This document shows, piece by piece, positions 34,426 to 44,512 of a stretch of 64,000 bases of DNA. A program made the translations under genes and the position numbers. The notes beneath the pieces were generated by a model that was not told where the DNA came from, did not search any database, and worked only from the letters and a program-made list of their open reading frames with translations. This stretch comes from an uncultured Bacteroidota bacterium. GTDB taxonomy: Bacteria > Bacteroidota > Bacteroidia > Bacteroidales > P3. The stretch lies in contig CACZWL010000011.1 in the NCBI GenBank assembly GCA_902784865.1, positions 1-64,000 of the forward strand. The letters are read 5' to 3'. The first letter of the stretch is position 1. Each line of letters opens with the position of its first letter.

Positions 34426-36630
34426 CTAGTGTCCGAAGTGGGCCATGAACTTGATGCGCATGAGGCGGATTTCCTCCTCGGTGTAGTCGGGGTCGTCGGC
34501 GAACTCTTCGTAGGCATCCTCGAGGGAGTCGGTCTCGGAGTTGCGCCAGTAGTCGAGCAGTTCGTCCTGATGCTCAGGCTCGATGACTTCGTTGATGTAG
34601 TAGTCGATGTTGAGCTTGGCGCCGCTTGAGATGATGTGTTCCATCTCGGTGAGGAGTTCGTCCATGCTGAGGCCTTTGCCCTCGGCGATGTCCTCGAGGC
34701 TCTTCTGGCGGTCGATGGCCTGGATGATGTAGACTTTGAGGCCCGACTTGTTGACGGCGCTTTTGACGACGATGTCCTGCGGGCGCTCGATGTCGTTGTC
34801 CTCGACATACTGGCGGATGAGATCGATGAAGGGCTGTCCGTATTTCTGCGCCTTGTTGATGCCGACGCCTGCGCAGTGGCTGAGTTCTTCGACGTTGCAG
34901 GGGTACTGCAGGGTCATGTCCTTGAGCGAGGTCTCGTCGAAGATGACGTAGGCTGGCAGTTTTTCGCGCGAGGCGATGCTTTTGCGGAGGCTCTTGAGCT
35001 GGACGTAGAGAGCCTCGTCGCCTGCTGCCGAGCCGCCACCGCTGGCTGCCATCATCTCGTCGTCGTCGTCGGAGCCGTCGCCGGAGTAGTCGTGGTCGCA
35101 GGTGACGCTGATGCTGTAGGGCGACTTGATGAATTTGTGGCCTGCGGGGGTGAGGCGGAGCACGCCGTATTGCTCTATCTCCTTCTGCAGCAGGCCTTCG
35201 AACTGTGCCTGACGGAGGACGGCTTTCCAGAAGAGGTCGTCGCGTTCGGTGCCGCTGCCGAAGGCCTCGAGCTGGTCGAGGTGGTAGGTTTTGGTGTTGC
35301 TGTTCTTGCGGCCCATGAGGACGTCGACGATATCCTTGGGTTTGAAGGCCTGCTTCATGGCGAGGACGGCCTCGAGGGCCATGGCCATTTCCTCCTTGGC
35401 CTCGACTTGGGGCTTGGGGTGGATGCAGTTGTCGCAGTTGCCGCAATAGGGTTCGTTGTAGGCTTCGCCGAAGTACTTGAGTATGTTGAGTCTGCGGCAG
35501 GCCGAGCTTTCGGCATAGGAGACCATCTCCTGGACGAGTTGCTTGGCCATTTCCTGCTCGGTGACGTTCTTGTCGGTGAAGAACTTATAGAGTTTTTCGA
35601 CATCCTGCTCGCTGTAGAAGGCTATGCAGCGGCCCTCGCCGCCGTCGCGGCCGGCGCGGCCGGTCTCCTGGTAGTAGCCCTCGATGCTCTTGGGGATGTC
35701 GTAGTGGATGACGAAACGGACGTCGGGTTTGTCGATACCCATGCCGAAAGCGATGGTGGCGACGATGACATCGACCTCTTCCATGAGGAACTTGTCCTGA
35801 TTCTCGGCGCGCACCTTATTGTCGAGGCCGGCATGGTAGGGCAAGGCCTTTATGTCATTGATTACCAGCAGTTCGGCCACTTCTTCCACGCGCTTGCGTG
35901 TGAGGCAATATATAATGCCGCTCTTGCCGGGGTTCTCTTTGATGAAGCGGATGATTTCCTTGTGGAGCATCATAGGCTCGGTCGGCTTGGGGCGCACCTC
36001 GTAGTAGAGGTTGGGGCGGTTGAAGCTGGAGATGAAGGTCTTGGCATTGCCCATGCCGAGGTTCTTGATGATGTCCTGCTGCACCTTGGGGGTGGCCGAG
36101 GCGGTGAGGGTGAGGATGGGCACGCCGGGGTTGATGGCCTTGATGGCATCGCGCAGGCGTCGGTATTCGGGGCGGAAGTCGTGCCCCCACTCCGAGATGC
36201 AGTGCGCCTCGTCGATGGCGAAGAACGATATCTTGATTTGCTTCAGGAACTCGACCGTTTCCTCCTTCGAGAGGGTCTCCGGGGCCACGTAGAGCAGCTT
36301 GGTGTCGCCCTTGAGGAGGTCCTCCTTCACCTCGGCCACCTGCGCCCGCGAGAGCGAGGAGTTGAGGAAGTGGGCAACGCAGTGGTTGCCAGAGGTATAG
36401 CGAACGGCATCGACCTGATTCTTCATCAGTGCGATGAGTGGCGAGACGACAATGGCTATGCCTTCGCACATCATGGCCGGCAACTGGTAGCAGAGGCTTT
36501 TGCCGCCGCCGGTGGGCATGATGACGAAGGTGTCGTGCCCCTCGAGGAGGCTGCGGATGATGGCTTCCTGGTCGCCTTTGAACTGGTCAAAGCCGAATAT
36601 TTCCTTCAAATATTTATGCAAATCAACCAT
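34426..36630 (-). CDS. recQ: ATP-dependent DNA helicase RecQ
   Basis: 3'-5' helicase for replication-fork repair and recombination. The 734-residue product has Walker A MPTGGGKS (39-45), DEAH in FAIDEAHCISEWGHDFRP, motif VI QETGRAGRDG, a zinc-binding domain with CRR and CGNCDNC cysteines, RQC winged helix, and an HRDC domain near residues 535-610. A further C-terminal region (SLEDIAEGKGLSMDELLTEM) extends beyond HRDC, as in other Bacteroidetes RecQ. Its promoter is divergent from kdsD. Confidence 0.95.
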   Translation of the reverse strand: MVDLHKYLKEIFGFDQFKGDQEAIIRSLLEGHDTFVIMPTGGGKSLCYQLPAMMCEGIAIVVSPLIALMKNQVDAVRYTSGNHCVAHFLNSSLSRAQVAEVKEDLLKGDTKLLYVAPETLSKEETVEFLKQIKISFFAIDEAHCISEWGHDFRPEYRRLRDAIKAINPGVPILTLTASATPKVQQDIIKNLGMGNAKTFISSFNRPNLYYEVRPKPTEPMMLHKEIIRFIKENPGKSGIIYCLTRKRVEEVAELLVINDIKALPYHAGLDNKVRAENQDKFLMEEVDVIVATIAFGMGIDKPDVRFVIHYDIPKSIEGYYQETGRAGRDGGEGRCIAFYSEQDVEKLYKFFTDKNVTEQEMAKQLVQEMVSYAESSACRRLNILKYFGEAYNEPYCGNCDNCIHPKPQVEAKEEMAMALEAVLAMKQAFKPKDIVDVLMGRKNSNTKTYHLDQLEAFGSGTERDDLFWKAVLRQAQFEGLLQKEIEQYGVLRLTPAGHKFIKSPYSISVTCDHDYSGDGSDDDDEMMAASGGGSAAGDEALYVQLKSLRKSIASREKLPAYVIFDETSLKDMTLQYPCNVEELSHCAGVGINKAQKYGQPFIDLIRQYVEDNDIERPQDIVVKSAVNKSGLKVYIIQAIDRQKSLEDIAEGKGLSMDELLTEMEHIISSGAKLNIDYYINEVIEPEHQDELLDYWRNSETDSLEDAYEEFADDPDYTEEEIRLMRIKFMAHFGH

Positions 36631-36677
36631 GTTTCACAATATTTTTTGCAAAGGAACGTTATCCTAATTCAGTTTTA

Positions 36678-36708
36678 CAAAGATAGTCAAAAAAATTGAA
36701 CTAACAAA
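36678..36708 (-). promoter_or_regulatory. recQ promoter
   Basis: TTTG (36705-36708) and TATCTTTG (36678-36685) on the minus strand, 19 bases apart. Confidence 0.72.
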
Positions 36709-36720
36709 ATATTTTTCTCA

Positions 36721-37679
36721 GTGAAGAGCCGTGAAGAGATAAAACATATTGCATATCAGGTGATTGCGGACGAAAAAAAAGCTATCGAAAATCTGCATTC
36801 ACGCATCGGAGATGCCTTTGCCGAGGCTGTTGAAATCCTTTTTTCGACCTCCGGACGCGTCGTTGTGACGGGTATCGGGAAGAGCGCCAACATCGCCACG
36901 AAGATTGTCTCGACCCTCAACTCGACGGGCACCCCTGCCCTCTTCATGCACGCCGCCGATGCCATCCACGGCGACCTCGGCATGGTGCGCCCCGGCGACG
37001 TGGTCATCTGCATCTCCAAGAGCGGCAACACGCCTGAGGTCAAGGTACTTGTGCCGCTGATCAAGAACTTCGGCAACAAGCTGATAGCCATCGTCGGCAA
37101 CACCGACTCGTATCTGGCCCACGAGGCCGACATCGTGCTCGACACCACGGTCGACCACGAGGCCTGCCCCAACAACCTGGCGCCCACAAGCAGCACCACG
37201 GCTCAGCTCGTCATGGGCGACGCCCTGGCCGTGGCCCTCATCGAGTGCCGCAACTTCTCGGCGCGCGACTTTGCCCGCTTCCACCCCGGCGGCGCCCTCG
37301 GCAAGCAGCTCTACCTCCGCGTCAGCGACCTCTACCTGCAGAACGAGCGCCCCCTCGTCGGCCCCGACACCCCCATCCAGGAAACCATCCTCGAGATGAC
37401 CTCCAAGCGCCTCGGCTGCACCGTCGTCGCCGACCACGACCGCATCCTCGGCATCATCACCGACGGCGACCTGCGCCGCATGATGCAGACCTTCCACGCT
37501 CCGCTGACGGCCTCCGACATCATGAACCACAACCCCAAGACCATACGCGACACCGAGTACGCCGTCAGCGCCCTGCAGATGATGCGCGCCAACGCCATCA
37601 CCCAGCTCATCGTCGTCGACGCCGACGACCGCTACCTCGGCATCGTACACATTCACGACATACTCAGAGAAGGCATCCT

Positions 37680-37683
<4 letters not shown>
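36721..37683 (+). CDS. kdsD: Arabinose-5-phosphate isomerase (KpsF/GutQ family)
   Basis: Makes arabinose-5-phosphate for Kdo synthesis. The 320-residue product has a SIS domain ([31 protein letters not shown]) and two C-terminal CBS domains (about 205-320). The start is GTG at 36721. The stop overlaps the lptB start as ATGA, tying Kdo synthesis to LPS export. Confidence 0.92.
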
Positions 37684-38525
<842 letters not shown>

Positions 38526-38563
38526 CCTCGGCCCAATCCGCCCTGCGCACCGCACAAAAAGAA

Positions 38564-38606
38564 TCCACGCAGACCGTTGCAACTGGTCTGCGTGGACTCG
38601 TTTTTC
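38564..38606 (+). terminator. Terminator of kdsD-lptB
   Basis: TCCACGCAGACC (38564-38575) pairs perfectly with 38585-38596 and is followed by CTCGTTTTTCT. Confidence 0.85.
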
Positions 38607-38628
38607 TCGCTGGATCACAGCGGATTGC

Positions 38629-38829
38629 CTAGTTCAAGGAGAGCTTCATCTGCATCCCCCCAGCCTCGACATGCTGGTAGCAGCGGGCAAAACCCATAAT
38701 GTTCTGGAGTATCTGCTCCGAGGGTTGTATGGTTGTGCTTGCAGAGGTCGGAAATGTGTCCGCCGGGATGAATTCGTATTCCTGCATCATACGCGCCTTT
38801 AATTGGTTGAACATTAATTTTAACACCAT
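38629..38829 (-). CDS. Small hypothetical protein
   Basis: A 66-residue protein with a natural-looking composition: MFNQLKARMMQEYEFIPAD, then PTSASTTIQPSEQILQNIMG and FARCYQHVEAGGMQMKLSLN. The SEQILQNIMGFARCYQ helix resembles short conserved Bacteroidales proteins of unknown function, from memory only. Start is ATG at 38829, with MFNQ an alternative. It stands alone between convergent terminator and the dapB promoter. Other frames in this stretch look non-coding. Confidence 0.5.
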   Translation of the reverse strand: MVLKLMFNQLKARMMQEYEFIPADTFPTSASTTIQPSEQILQNIMGFARCYQHVEAGGMQMKLSLN

Positions 38830-39027
38830 AATAACTACCCACGAAGAAAAATATTGTGCCGAGATGAAAATTTAACATTTCACCCCCCGGGCCGGCCCCG
38901 GCCAGGGCAATAGCAAGGCAAACTTTAAGCAAACTTTGATACCTCTAAGATGCTGACAATCAGCGGTCGGAAAAAGTGACTTTTTGGTCCCTTTTCCGAT
39001 TTTCGGAACCGTTTTTTCAAAATAAAT
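38830..39027. other. Intergenic region before dapB
   Basis: Contains a GC-rich GGCCGGCCCCGGCC stretch near 38890 and an inverted TCGGAAAA...TTTTCCGA pair (about 38967-39000). No further gene is visible. Confidence 0.5.
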
Positions 39028-39058
39028 TTTGCCATATCGGACAACCTTCGTATCTTTG
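39028..39058 (+). promoter_or_regulatory. dapB promoter
   Basis: TTTG (39028-39031) and TATCTTTG (39051-39058), 19 bases apart. The segment TTTTGCCATATCGGA is identical to that in the tRNA promoter at 53082-53112. Confidence 0.8.
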
Positions 39059-39077
39059 CAGCCCAATTCAGAAACCT

Positions 39078-39761
39078 ATGAACATAGCACTAATAGGATA
39101 CGGCCGCATGGGCCACGCCATCGAGGGCCTCGCCGCCGGGCGCGGCCACACCGTCGTTTGCACCGTCGACAACGAGGCCGAGTGGGGCGCCAAAGCCGAG
39201 GCCCTCGGCAGCGCCGACGTCGCCATCGAGTTCACCACCCCCGCCACCGCCGTGGCCAACATACGGCGCTGCTTCGGCCTCGGCCTCCCCGTTGTCTGCG
39301 GCACCACTGGCTGGGATGCCGACCTCGACGCCGTCGCCGCGCAGTGCCGCGCCGGAGGCCACGCCCTCTTCACCGCCTCCAACTTCAGCCTCGGCATGAA
39401 CATCATGTTCGAACTCAACGAGCGGCTGGCCACCCTCATGCGCGGACGCGACAGCTACCGCGTCGACATCGTCGAGACCCACCACATCCACAAGCTCGAC
39501 GCCCCCAGCGGCACCGCCCTCACCCTGGCCCGCCAGATTGCCGCGGCCACAGACCGTCCTCTCGACGCCATACCCATCGAGTCGGTCCGCCAAGGCGAAG
39601 TGCCCGGCACCCACACCGTGACCTACCGCAGCGACATCGACACCCTCAGCCTCACCCACGAAGCCCACAGCCGCCAGGGCCTGGCCCTCGGCGCGCTCCT
39701 CGCCGCCGAGTTCCTCGTCGGCCGCCAAGGGCACTTCACCATGAAAGACCTCCTGCATTGA
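39078..39761 (+). CDS. dapB: 4-hydroxy-tetrahydrodipicolinate reductase
   Basis: Lysine and diaminopimelate synthesis, giving the peptidoglycan cross-link precursor. The 227-residue product has the dinucleotide site ALIGYGRMGHAIE and the catalytic HHIHKLDAPSGTALTLA. It is shorter than E. coli DapB (273) but has both domains. Start at 39078 lies 19 bases after the -7 box. The stop overlaps the permease start as TTGA. Confidence 0.93.
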   Translation: MNIALIGYGRMGHAIEGLAAGRGHTVVCTVDNEAEWGAKAEALGSADVAIEFTTPATAVANIRRCFGLGLPVVCGTTGWDADLDAVAAQCRAGGHALFTASNFSLGMNIMFELNERLATLMRGRDSYRVDIVETHHIHKLDAPSGTALTLARQIAAATDRPLDAIPIESVRQGEVPGTHTVTYRSDIDTLSLTHEAHSRQGLALGALLAAEFLVGRQGHFTMKDLLH

Positions 39762-40732
39762 AACCCGCCGCCACACACCGCGCCAACCCCTGGGTCCTTG
39801 CCGGGCTCTCGCTGCTGCTTCTGGCCGCCATCGCCGTCTGCTGCCTCTTCGGTGCCGTCGACTTTGCCTGGGCCGACCTCTGGCGCTCGCCCATCTTCCT
39901 CCAGCTGCGCCTGCCGCGCGTGCTCATGAGCGCCCTCGTCGGCGCCGTCCTCTCGGTCTGCGGCGCAGCCTACCAGAGCATATTCCGCAACCCCCTGACC
40001 GACCCCTACGTCCTCGGCGTCAGCAGCGGAGCCTCGCTCGGTGCCGCCGTGGCCATCCTCCTGGGCCTCGAGGCCTTCTTCTGGGGTGTCGGCGGCTTCG
40101 CGCTTGCCTCGGCGCTGGCCACCGTGCTGCTCATCTACAAGATAGCCTCCATCGGCAACCGCATGCACACCACCACGCTGCTCCTCACCGGCGTGTGCCT
40201 CACGCTGCTCATCTCCGCCCTCATCTCCTTCCTCATGGTCCTCAACCAAGAGAAGATGGACGCCATCATCTTCTGGACCATGGGCTCCTTCGGCTCCTCG
40301 TCGTGGACCGACGTGGCCATCATGGCCCCTGTGGCGCTGGTCGGCATGGGCATCGTCCTTTTCTACAGCCGCGACCTCAACCTGCTCCTTGCCGGCAGCG
40401 AGGCCGCCCGCAGCATGGGCGTCGAGGTTGAGCGCGTCAAGCGCACTCTGCTGCTGACCACGACACTCATGGTCGCCTTCGCCGTCAGTTCCTGCGGCGT
40501 CATCGGCTTCGTCGGCCTCATCGTGCCCCACGCCGTGCGCCTCGTCGCCGGGCCCGACAACCGCCGCGTCGTCCCCTACTCCATCCTCTGCGGTGCCATC
40601 TTCGTACTCCTCTCCGACACCCTGGCACGCACCCTCCTCCGCCCCAGCGAGCTGCCCGTCGGAAGCCTCACCTCCATAGTCGGCGCCCCGCTCTTCATCT
40701 ACCTCCTCTATAAGAACAAGAAGTCCTTCTGA
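39758..40732 (+). CDS. FecCD-family ABC permease (iron-siderophore/cobalamin type)
   Basis: A 324-residue membrane protein with about ten helices. Signatures of the BtuC/FecCD family: LRLPRVLMSALVGAVLSVCG, NPLTDPYVLGVSSGASLGA, and GFVGLIVPHAVRLVAGPDNR. It is the membrane half of an importer for cobalamin, haem or ferric siderophore. The start is TTG at 39758, overlapping the dapB stop; no ATG precedes the first helix. The binding protein is not next to it. Confidence 0.88.
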   Translation: MKPAATHRANPWVLAGLSLLLLAAIAVCCLFGAVDFAWADLWRSPIFLQLRLPRVLMSALVGAVLSVCGAAYQSIFRNPLTDPYVLGVSSGASLGAAVAILLGLEAFFWGVGGFALASALATVLLIYKIASIGNRMHTTTLLLTGVCLTLLISALISFLMVLNQEKMDAIIFWTMGSFGSSSWTDVAIMAPVALVGMGIVLFYSRDLNLLLAGSEAARSMGVEVERVKRTLLLTTTLMVAFAVSSCGVIGFVGLIVPHAVRLVAGPDNRRVVPYSILCGAIFVLLSDTLARTLLRPSELPVGSLTSIVGAPLFIYLLYKNKKSF

Positions 40733-40735
40733 CCC

Positions 40736-41479
40736 ATGATACAGCTCAGCCACCTCAGCCTCAACTTCGCCGACCGCACCGTGCTGCGCGACATCGACTG
40801 CACGCTGCAGCCCGGCCGCATCACCGCCCTCATGGGCCCCAACGGCTGCGGCAAGACCACCCTCTTGCGCTGCATAGGCGGCCTGCTGACGCCTGACGGC
40901 GGACAGGTGCTCATCGACGGCCTGCCCGTGCGCGACTATCCCGCACGCCTCCTGGCACAAAAGGTGGCCTTCGTGCGCCAGCATGCGCAGACCGACTTCG
41001 ACTTCTCCGCTTTCGAGACCGTCCTCATGGGACGCAACCCCTACCAGCGACGCCTGCAGAACGAGAGCCAGGCCGACTGGGACATCGTCGAGCAATGCAT
41101 GCGGCAGACCGCCACCTGGCACCTCCGCTTCGCCAAGCCCGCACAGATGAGCGGCGGCGAGCTGCAGCGCGTCATGATTGCACGCGCCCTGGCTCAGCAG
41201 ACGCCCGTCCTGCTGCTCGACGAGCCTGTCTCCAACCTCGATATCGCCCATCAGCTCGAAATCATGCGCCTCCTCAGGCAGGCCTCCGACAAGACCATCC
41301 TCATCGTTATCCACGACCTCAACCTCGCCCTGCAGTTCTGCGACGACCTGCTCCTCGTCCACGACGGGCACCTGCTCTTCCACGGCCCCATAGCCCAAGG
41401 CCTCACGCCGGAAAACATACGCAGCGTCTACGGCGTCGAGTCGCACACCGCCGAAGGCCGCATACTCTTCGATTACTGA
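40736..41479 (+). CDS. ABC importer ATP-binding protein (FecE/BtuD type)
   Basis: A 247-residue ATPase with Walker A GPNGCGKT, Q-loop VRQHAQT, signature MSGGELQR and Walker B VLLLDEPVSNLD. It is the partner of the FecCD permease three bases upstream. The ligand is unknown because no periplasmic binding protein or TonB receptor is in the window. Confidence 0.9.
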   Translation: MIQLSHLSLNFADRTVLRDIDCTLQPGRITALMGPNGCGKTTLLRCIGGLLTPDGGQVLIDGLPVRDYPARLLAQKVAFVRQHAQTDFDFSAFETVLMGRNPYQRRLQNESQADWDIVEQCMRQTATWHLRFAKPAQMSGGELQRVMIARALAQQTPVLLLDEPVSNLDIAHQLEIMRLLRQASDKTILIVIHDLNLALQFCDDLLLVHDGHLLFHGPIAQGLTPENIRSVYGVESHTAEGRILFDY

Positions 41480-41489
41480 CCCCGCTGAC

Positions 41490-43037
41490 ATGAACCCACG
41501 ACGCATACTGCTCACGCTGCTTCTGGCGCTCCTCGCCGCGCCGCTGGCCGCACAAAGTTCGCCGCCGTTGCGCGACGACATCTCTGCCGACTCGCTCCTG
41601 GCCGAGGCCAACAGGCACATCGGCGTGCCCTACCACTACAGCGGCAAGACCCCCAAAGGCTTCGACTGCGCAGGCTTCGTCCGCTACGTCTACGGCCGCT
41701 TCGGCGTCTCGCTGCCGGCCTCCTCGCGCGACCAGTACCCGCAGGGCCAGCCTGTCAAGGTCGACGAACTACTGCCCGGCGACCTCGTCTTCTTCGGCGG
41801 GCGCATGCGCACCCACACCATAGGCCACGTCGGCATAGTCACCGCCGCCGCCAGCAACGGCTACAGCTTCATCCACGCCGCCAGCACCGGCGTGCGCATA
41901 TCGCTCTCGTCCGAGGACTACTACGCCAAGCGCTACCTCGGCGCCTGCCGCATCCTGGCCCCGTCGGCCCCCTCCCCGCCTCCGGCACCGGCTCCGCAAC
42001 CCGCCGGACAGCCGCAGCCGCCACCCGAACCCCTGCCGCCGCCAGACACCGTCTTCTCCATCGCCATGGTGGGCGACATCATGCTCGGCACCGACTTCCC
42101 CAAACCCATGCTGCCCCTCCACGGCGGCCGACAGCTCTTCTCCGACGCCGCCCCCATCCTCAGCGCCGCCGACATAGCCATCGGCAACCTCGAGGGGGTC
42201 TTCTGCGACACCATTCCGCAATGCCGAAAAAAGGAGGGCCAGTACTCCTATGCCTTCCGCACTCCGCCCGAATACGCACAGCTCCTGCAGCAGGCCGGCT
42301 TCGACTTCCTCTCGCTGGCCAACAACCACAGCTACGACTTCGGCCTTGCCGGCACTCGCCAGACCATGGTGCGCCTCGACAGCCTCGGCATACGCTACGC
42401 CGGCATCCGCGACATCTGCGACATCGCCCTCCTCCGCATCGACAGCACCACCTTCGGCTTCGCCTCGTTCGGCCACAACAGCCACACCCCGCGCCTCACC
42501 GACTCCGCCGCCGTCCGCCGCATACTGGAACCCCTACGCTACGCTTGCGACATCCTCGTCGTCTCCTTCCACGGCGGCGGCGAAGGGCACGCCTTCCGGC
42601 ACCTGCCCGACAGCACCGAGAGGTACCTCGACGAGAACCGCGGCCACCTGCGGCGCTTCGCCCACCTCTGCGTCGACCTCGGCGCCGACATCGTCCACGG
42701 CCACGGGCCACACGTCTGCCGCGCCATGGAGGTCTACCGCGGACGCCTCATAGCCTACAGCCTGGGCAACTTCTGCACCCCGGTGGGCATCAACCTCCAG
42801 GGCTATGCCGCCCACGCCCCCATCGTCACGGCACGCATCGGACGCAGCGGCACGCTCATCGACGGCCGCATCCACTCCTTCCTCCAGCCCTACCGCAAAG
42901 GGCCGCGCCCCGACCCCGAGAACACCGCAGCAAAAAACATCCGCTCGCTCACCTTCGACGACTTCGACGACCCACACATCGCCATCGACGACGACGGCTT
43001 TTTTCGCCCCACGGACGAGACTGTTGAAAACCAGTAG
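41490..43037 (+). CDS. NlpC/P60 endopeptidase fused to a CapA domain
   Basis: A 515-residue secreted protein. Signal peptide about 1-21. The NlpC/P60 domain (35-155) has catalytic Cys60 in FDCAGFVRY, His113 in IGHVGIVT and His129 in FIHAAS, the triad of enzymes that cut gamma-D-Glu-diamino acid bonds. A proline-rich linker (155-187) leads to a CapA/PgsA domain (about 188-480): MVGDIMLGTD, AIGNLEG, SLANNHSYDFG, SFHGGGEG and VHGHGPHVCRA. CapA belongs to calcineurin-like metallohydrolases linked to poly-gamma-glutamate. The fusion joins two activities on gamma-glutamyl bonds; a wall-turnover role is inferred. Confidence 0.88.
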   Translation: MNPRRILLTLLLALLAAPLAAQSSPPLRDDISADSLLAEANRHIGVPYHYSGKTPKGFDCAGFVRYVYGRFGVSLPASSRDQYPQGQPVKVDELLPGDLVFFGGRMRTHTIGHVGIVTAAASNGYSFIHAASTGVRISLSSEDYYAKRYLGACRILAPSAPSPPPAPAPQPAGQPQPPPEPLPPPDTVFSIAMVGDIMLGTDFPKPMLPLHGGRQLFSDAAPILSAADIAIGNLEGVFCDTIPQCRKKEGQYSYAFRTPPEYAQLLQQAGFDFLSLANNHSYDFGLAGTRQTMVRLDSLGIRYAGIRDICDIALLRIDSTTFGFASFGHNSHTPRLTDSAAVRRILEPLRYACDILVVSFHGGGEGHAFRHLPDSTERYLDENRGHLRRFAHLCVDLGADIVHGHGPHVCRAMEVYRGRLIAYSLGNFCTPVGINLQGYAAHAPIVTARIGRSGTLIDGRIHSFLQPYRKGPRPDPENTAAKNIRSLTFDDFDDPHIAIDDDGFFRPTDETVENQ

Positions 43038-43045
43038 TTTGCGGA

Positions 43046-43160
43046 GCAACCTGTTCAAATCGTGCCGGGTTGTGTTCCCTCATTTTCCCATCGATGGGAA
43101 ATAATGGGAAAGAGTCGAAGTATTCACCTACCAGATACCTACCAGACACCTACCAGAAGC
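43046..43160 (+). repeat. Interspersed bipartite repeat, copy E (longest)
   Basis: GCAACCTGTTCAAATCGTGC precedes the head, as in copy A. Then TTTCCCATCGATGGGAAA (43084-43101), AATGGGAAAGAGTCGAAGT and three 11-bp tail units before decay. It follows the NlpC/P60-CapA gene in the same direction. Confidence 0.9.
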
Positions 43161-43213
43161 CTGCAGCCGACCCACCCCTCAGACCCCATTTTTGATTTTT
43201 TAAGATTATTCCG

Positions 43214-43245
43214 TTTGGCCAGTTGCAACTTTTTGCGTACTTTTG
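43214..43245 (+). promoter_or_regulatory. Promoter of the M23 peptidase-trmD unit
   Basis: TTTG (43214-43217) and TACTTTTG (43238-43245), 20 bases apart, 35 bases before the ATG. Confidence 0.75.
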
Positions 43246-43279
43246 CATCACTTTTTATATCCATACTGAACCCTACGCA

Positions 43280-44512
43280 ATGAAATATATCGCACGTATC
43301 TTATTGTTATTGGCAACGTTGGCCCCCGCAGCCATCGCCCATGCACAGACCGACGACCCGCACAAGAAAAGCGACAAATCCGAAATAAAAGTCAACAAAC
43401 TCGACGTCATCTACGAAGACGAAGAGTTCAAAGGCGTCGTCATCGACAACCGCAACGACCGCGAGACAGAGCACTACCTCTACCAGGCCCCCTTCATCGT
43501 CGACCCCGCCGAGGAGGACGACGACGACGAGGACGAGCTGCCCGGCTCCTACAACCTCAGCGACGAGGGCGCCGCCAGCGAGGACGAGATACTCCTCGAA
43601 GGCTTCGACACCGCGGCCATACACCTCGAGAAGTCCGACGTCAGCCACCTCGCCTCGCCCGTCACCATACGCCTCCGCGACAATGCCCGCGGCGAACGCT
43701 TCCACTGGCCCACGCCGACCTCGGCGCGCCCCTCCTCGCACTTCGGCCCGCGGTGGCGGCGCTTCCACTACGGCCTCGACCTCGCGCTGCCCACCGGCGA
43801 ACCCATCTACGCCGCCTTCGACGGCATCGTCCGCATATCCAAATACAACCGCTCCTACGGCAACCTCGTCATCATACACCACCACGACGGCCTCGAGACC
43901 TACTACGCCCACATGTCGAAGCGCCACGTCCAGGCCGGCGACCACGTCAAAGCGGGCGACATCATCGGCCTCTGCGGCAACACCGGACGCTCCTTCGGCT
44001 CGCACCTCCACTTCGAGATACGCTACAAAGGCAACGCCATCAACCCAGAGACCGTCATCGACTGCAACACCCACGACCTCATCTCCGACCACCTCACCCT
44101 CAACTCCAGCTCCTTCCGCAAGATAGCCTCCTCGCGCAGCTCGCGTGGCGGCAACAGCGGCGGCAGCAGCGGATGGTACCGCGTCCGCAACGGCGACACC
44201 CTGGCCAAGATAGCCCGCCGCAACGGCACCACCATCAAGAAACTCTGCCAACTCAACGGCATCAGCCAGAACAAAGTCCTCCATCCGGGCGACCTGCTAC
44301 GCGTCAGCGGCTCGGCCTCCTCCAACCCGCCAAAGTCCAGCACCGCCGCCAGCAGCGGCAAGGGCTCCTCGAAGACCTACACCGTCCGCCGCGGCGACAC
44401 CCTCGGCAAGATAGCCCAGCGCCACGGCATGAGCCTCAAAGAACTCTGCCGCCTCAACGGCATCAGCCAGAACAAACCCATCCGCGAAGGCCAAAAACTC
44501 AAAGTAAAATGA
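43280..44512 (+). CDS. M23 metallopeptidase with two LysM domains
   Basis: A 410-residue secreted peptidoglycan hydrolase or activator. Signal peptide about 1-22. An acidic region ([15 protein letters not shown]) follows. The M23/LytM domain (about 150-250) has [12 protein letters not shown] (His and Asp) and SHLHFEIRY (HxH), so the zinc site is complete and it should be active. Two LysM domains ([20 protein letters not shown] and [20 protein letters not shown]) follow a serine/glycine linker and bind peptidoglycan. The stop overlaps trmD. Confidence 0.92.
   Translation: MKYIARILLLLATLAPAAIAHAQTDDPHKKSDKSEIKVNKLDVIYEDEEFKGVVIDNRNDRETEHYLYQAPFIVDPAEEDDDDEDELPGSYNLSDEGAASEDEILLEGFDTAAIHLEKSDVSHLASPVTIRLRDNARGERFHWPTPTSARPSSHFGPRWRRFHYGLDLALPTGEPIYAAFDGIVRISKYNRSYGNLVIIHHHDGLETYYAHMSKRHVQAGDHVKAGDIIGLCGNTGRSFGSHLHFEIRYKGNAINPETVIDCNTHDLISDHLTLNSSSFRKIASSRSSRGGNSGGSSGWYRVRNGDTLAKIARRNGTTIKKLCQLNGISQNKVLHPGDLLRVSGSASSNPPKSSTAASSGKGSSKTYTVRRGDTLGKIAQRHGMSLKELCRLNGISQNKPIREGQKLKVK

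Noticed and set aside
39758-41479. Complete cobalamin uptake locus
   Set aside because: Only permease and ATPase are present; no binding protein, TonB receptor or cobalamin riboswitch is visible, so the ligand is left open.
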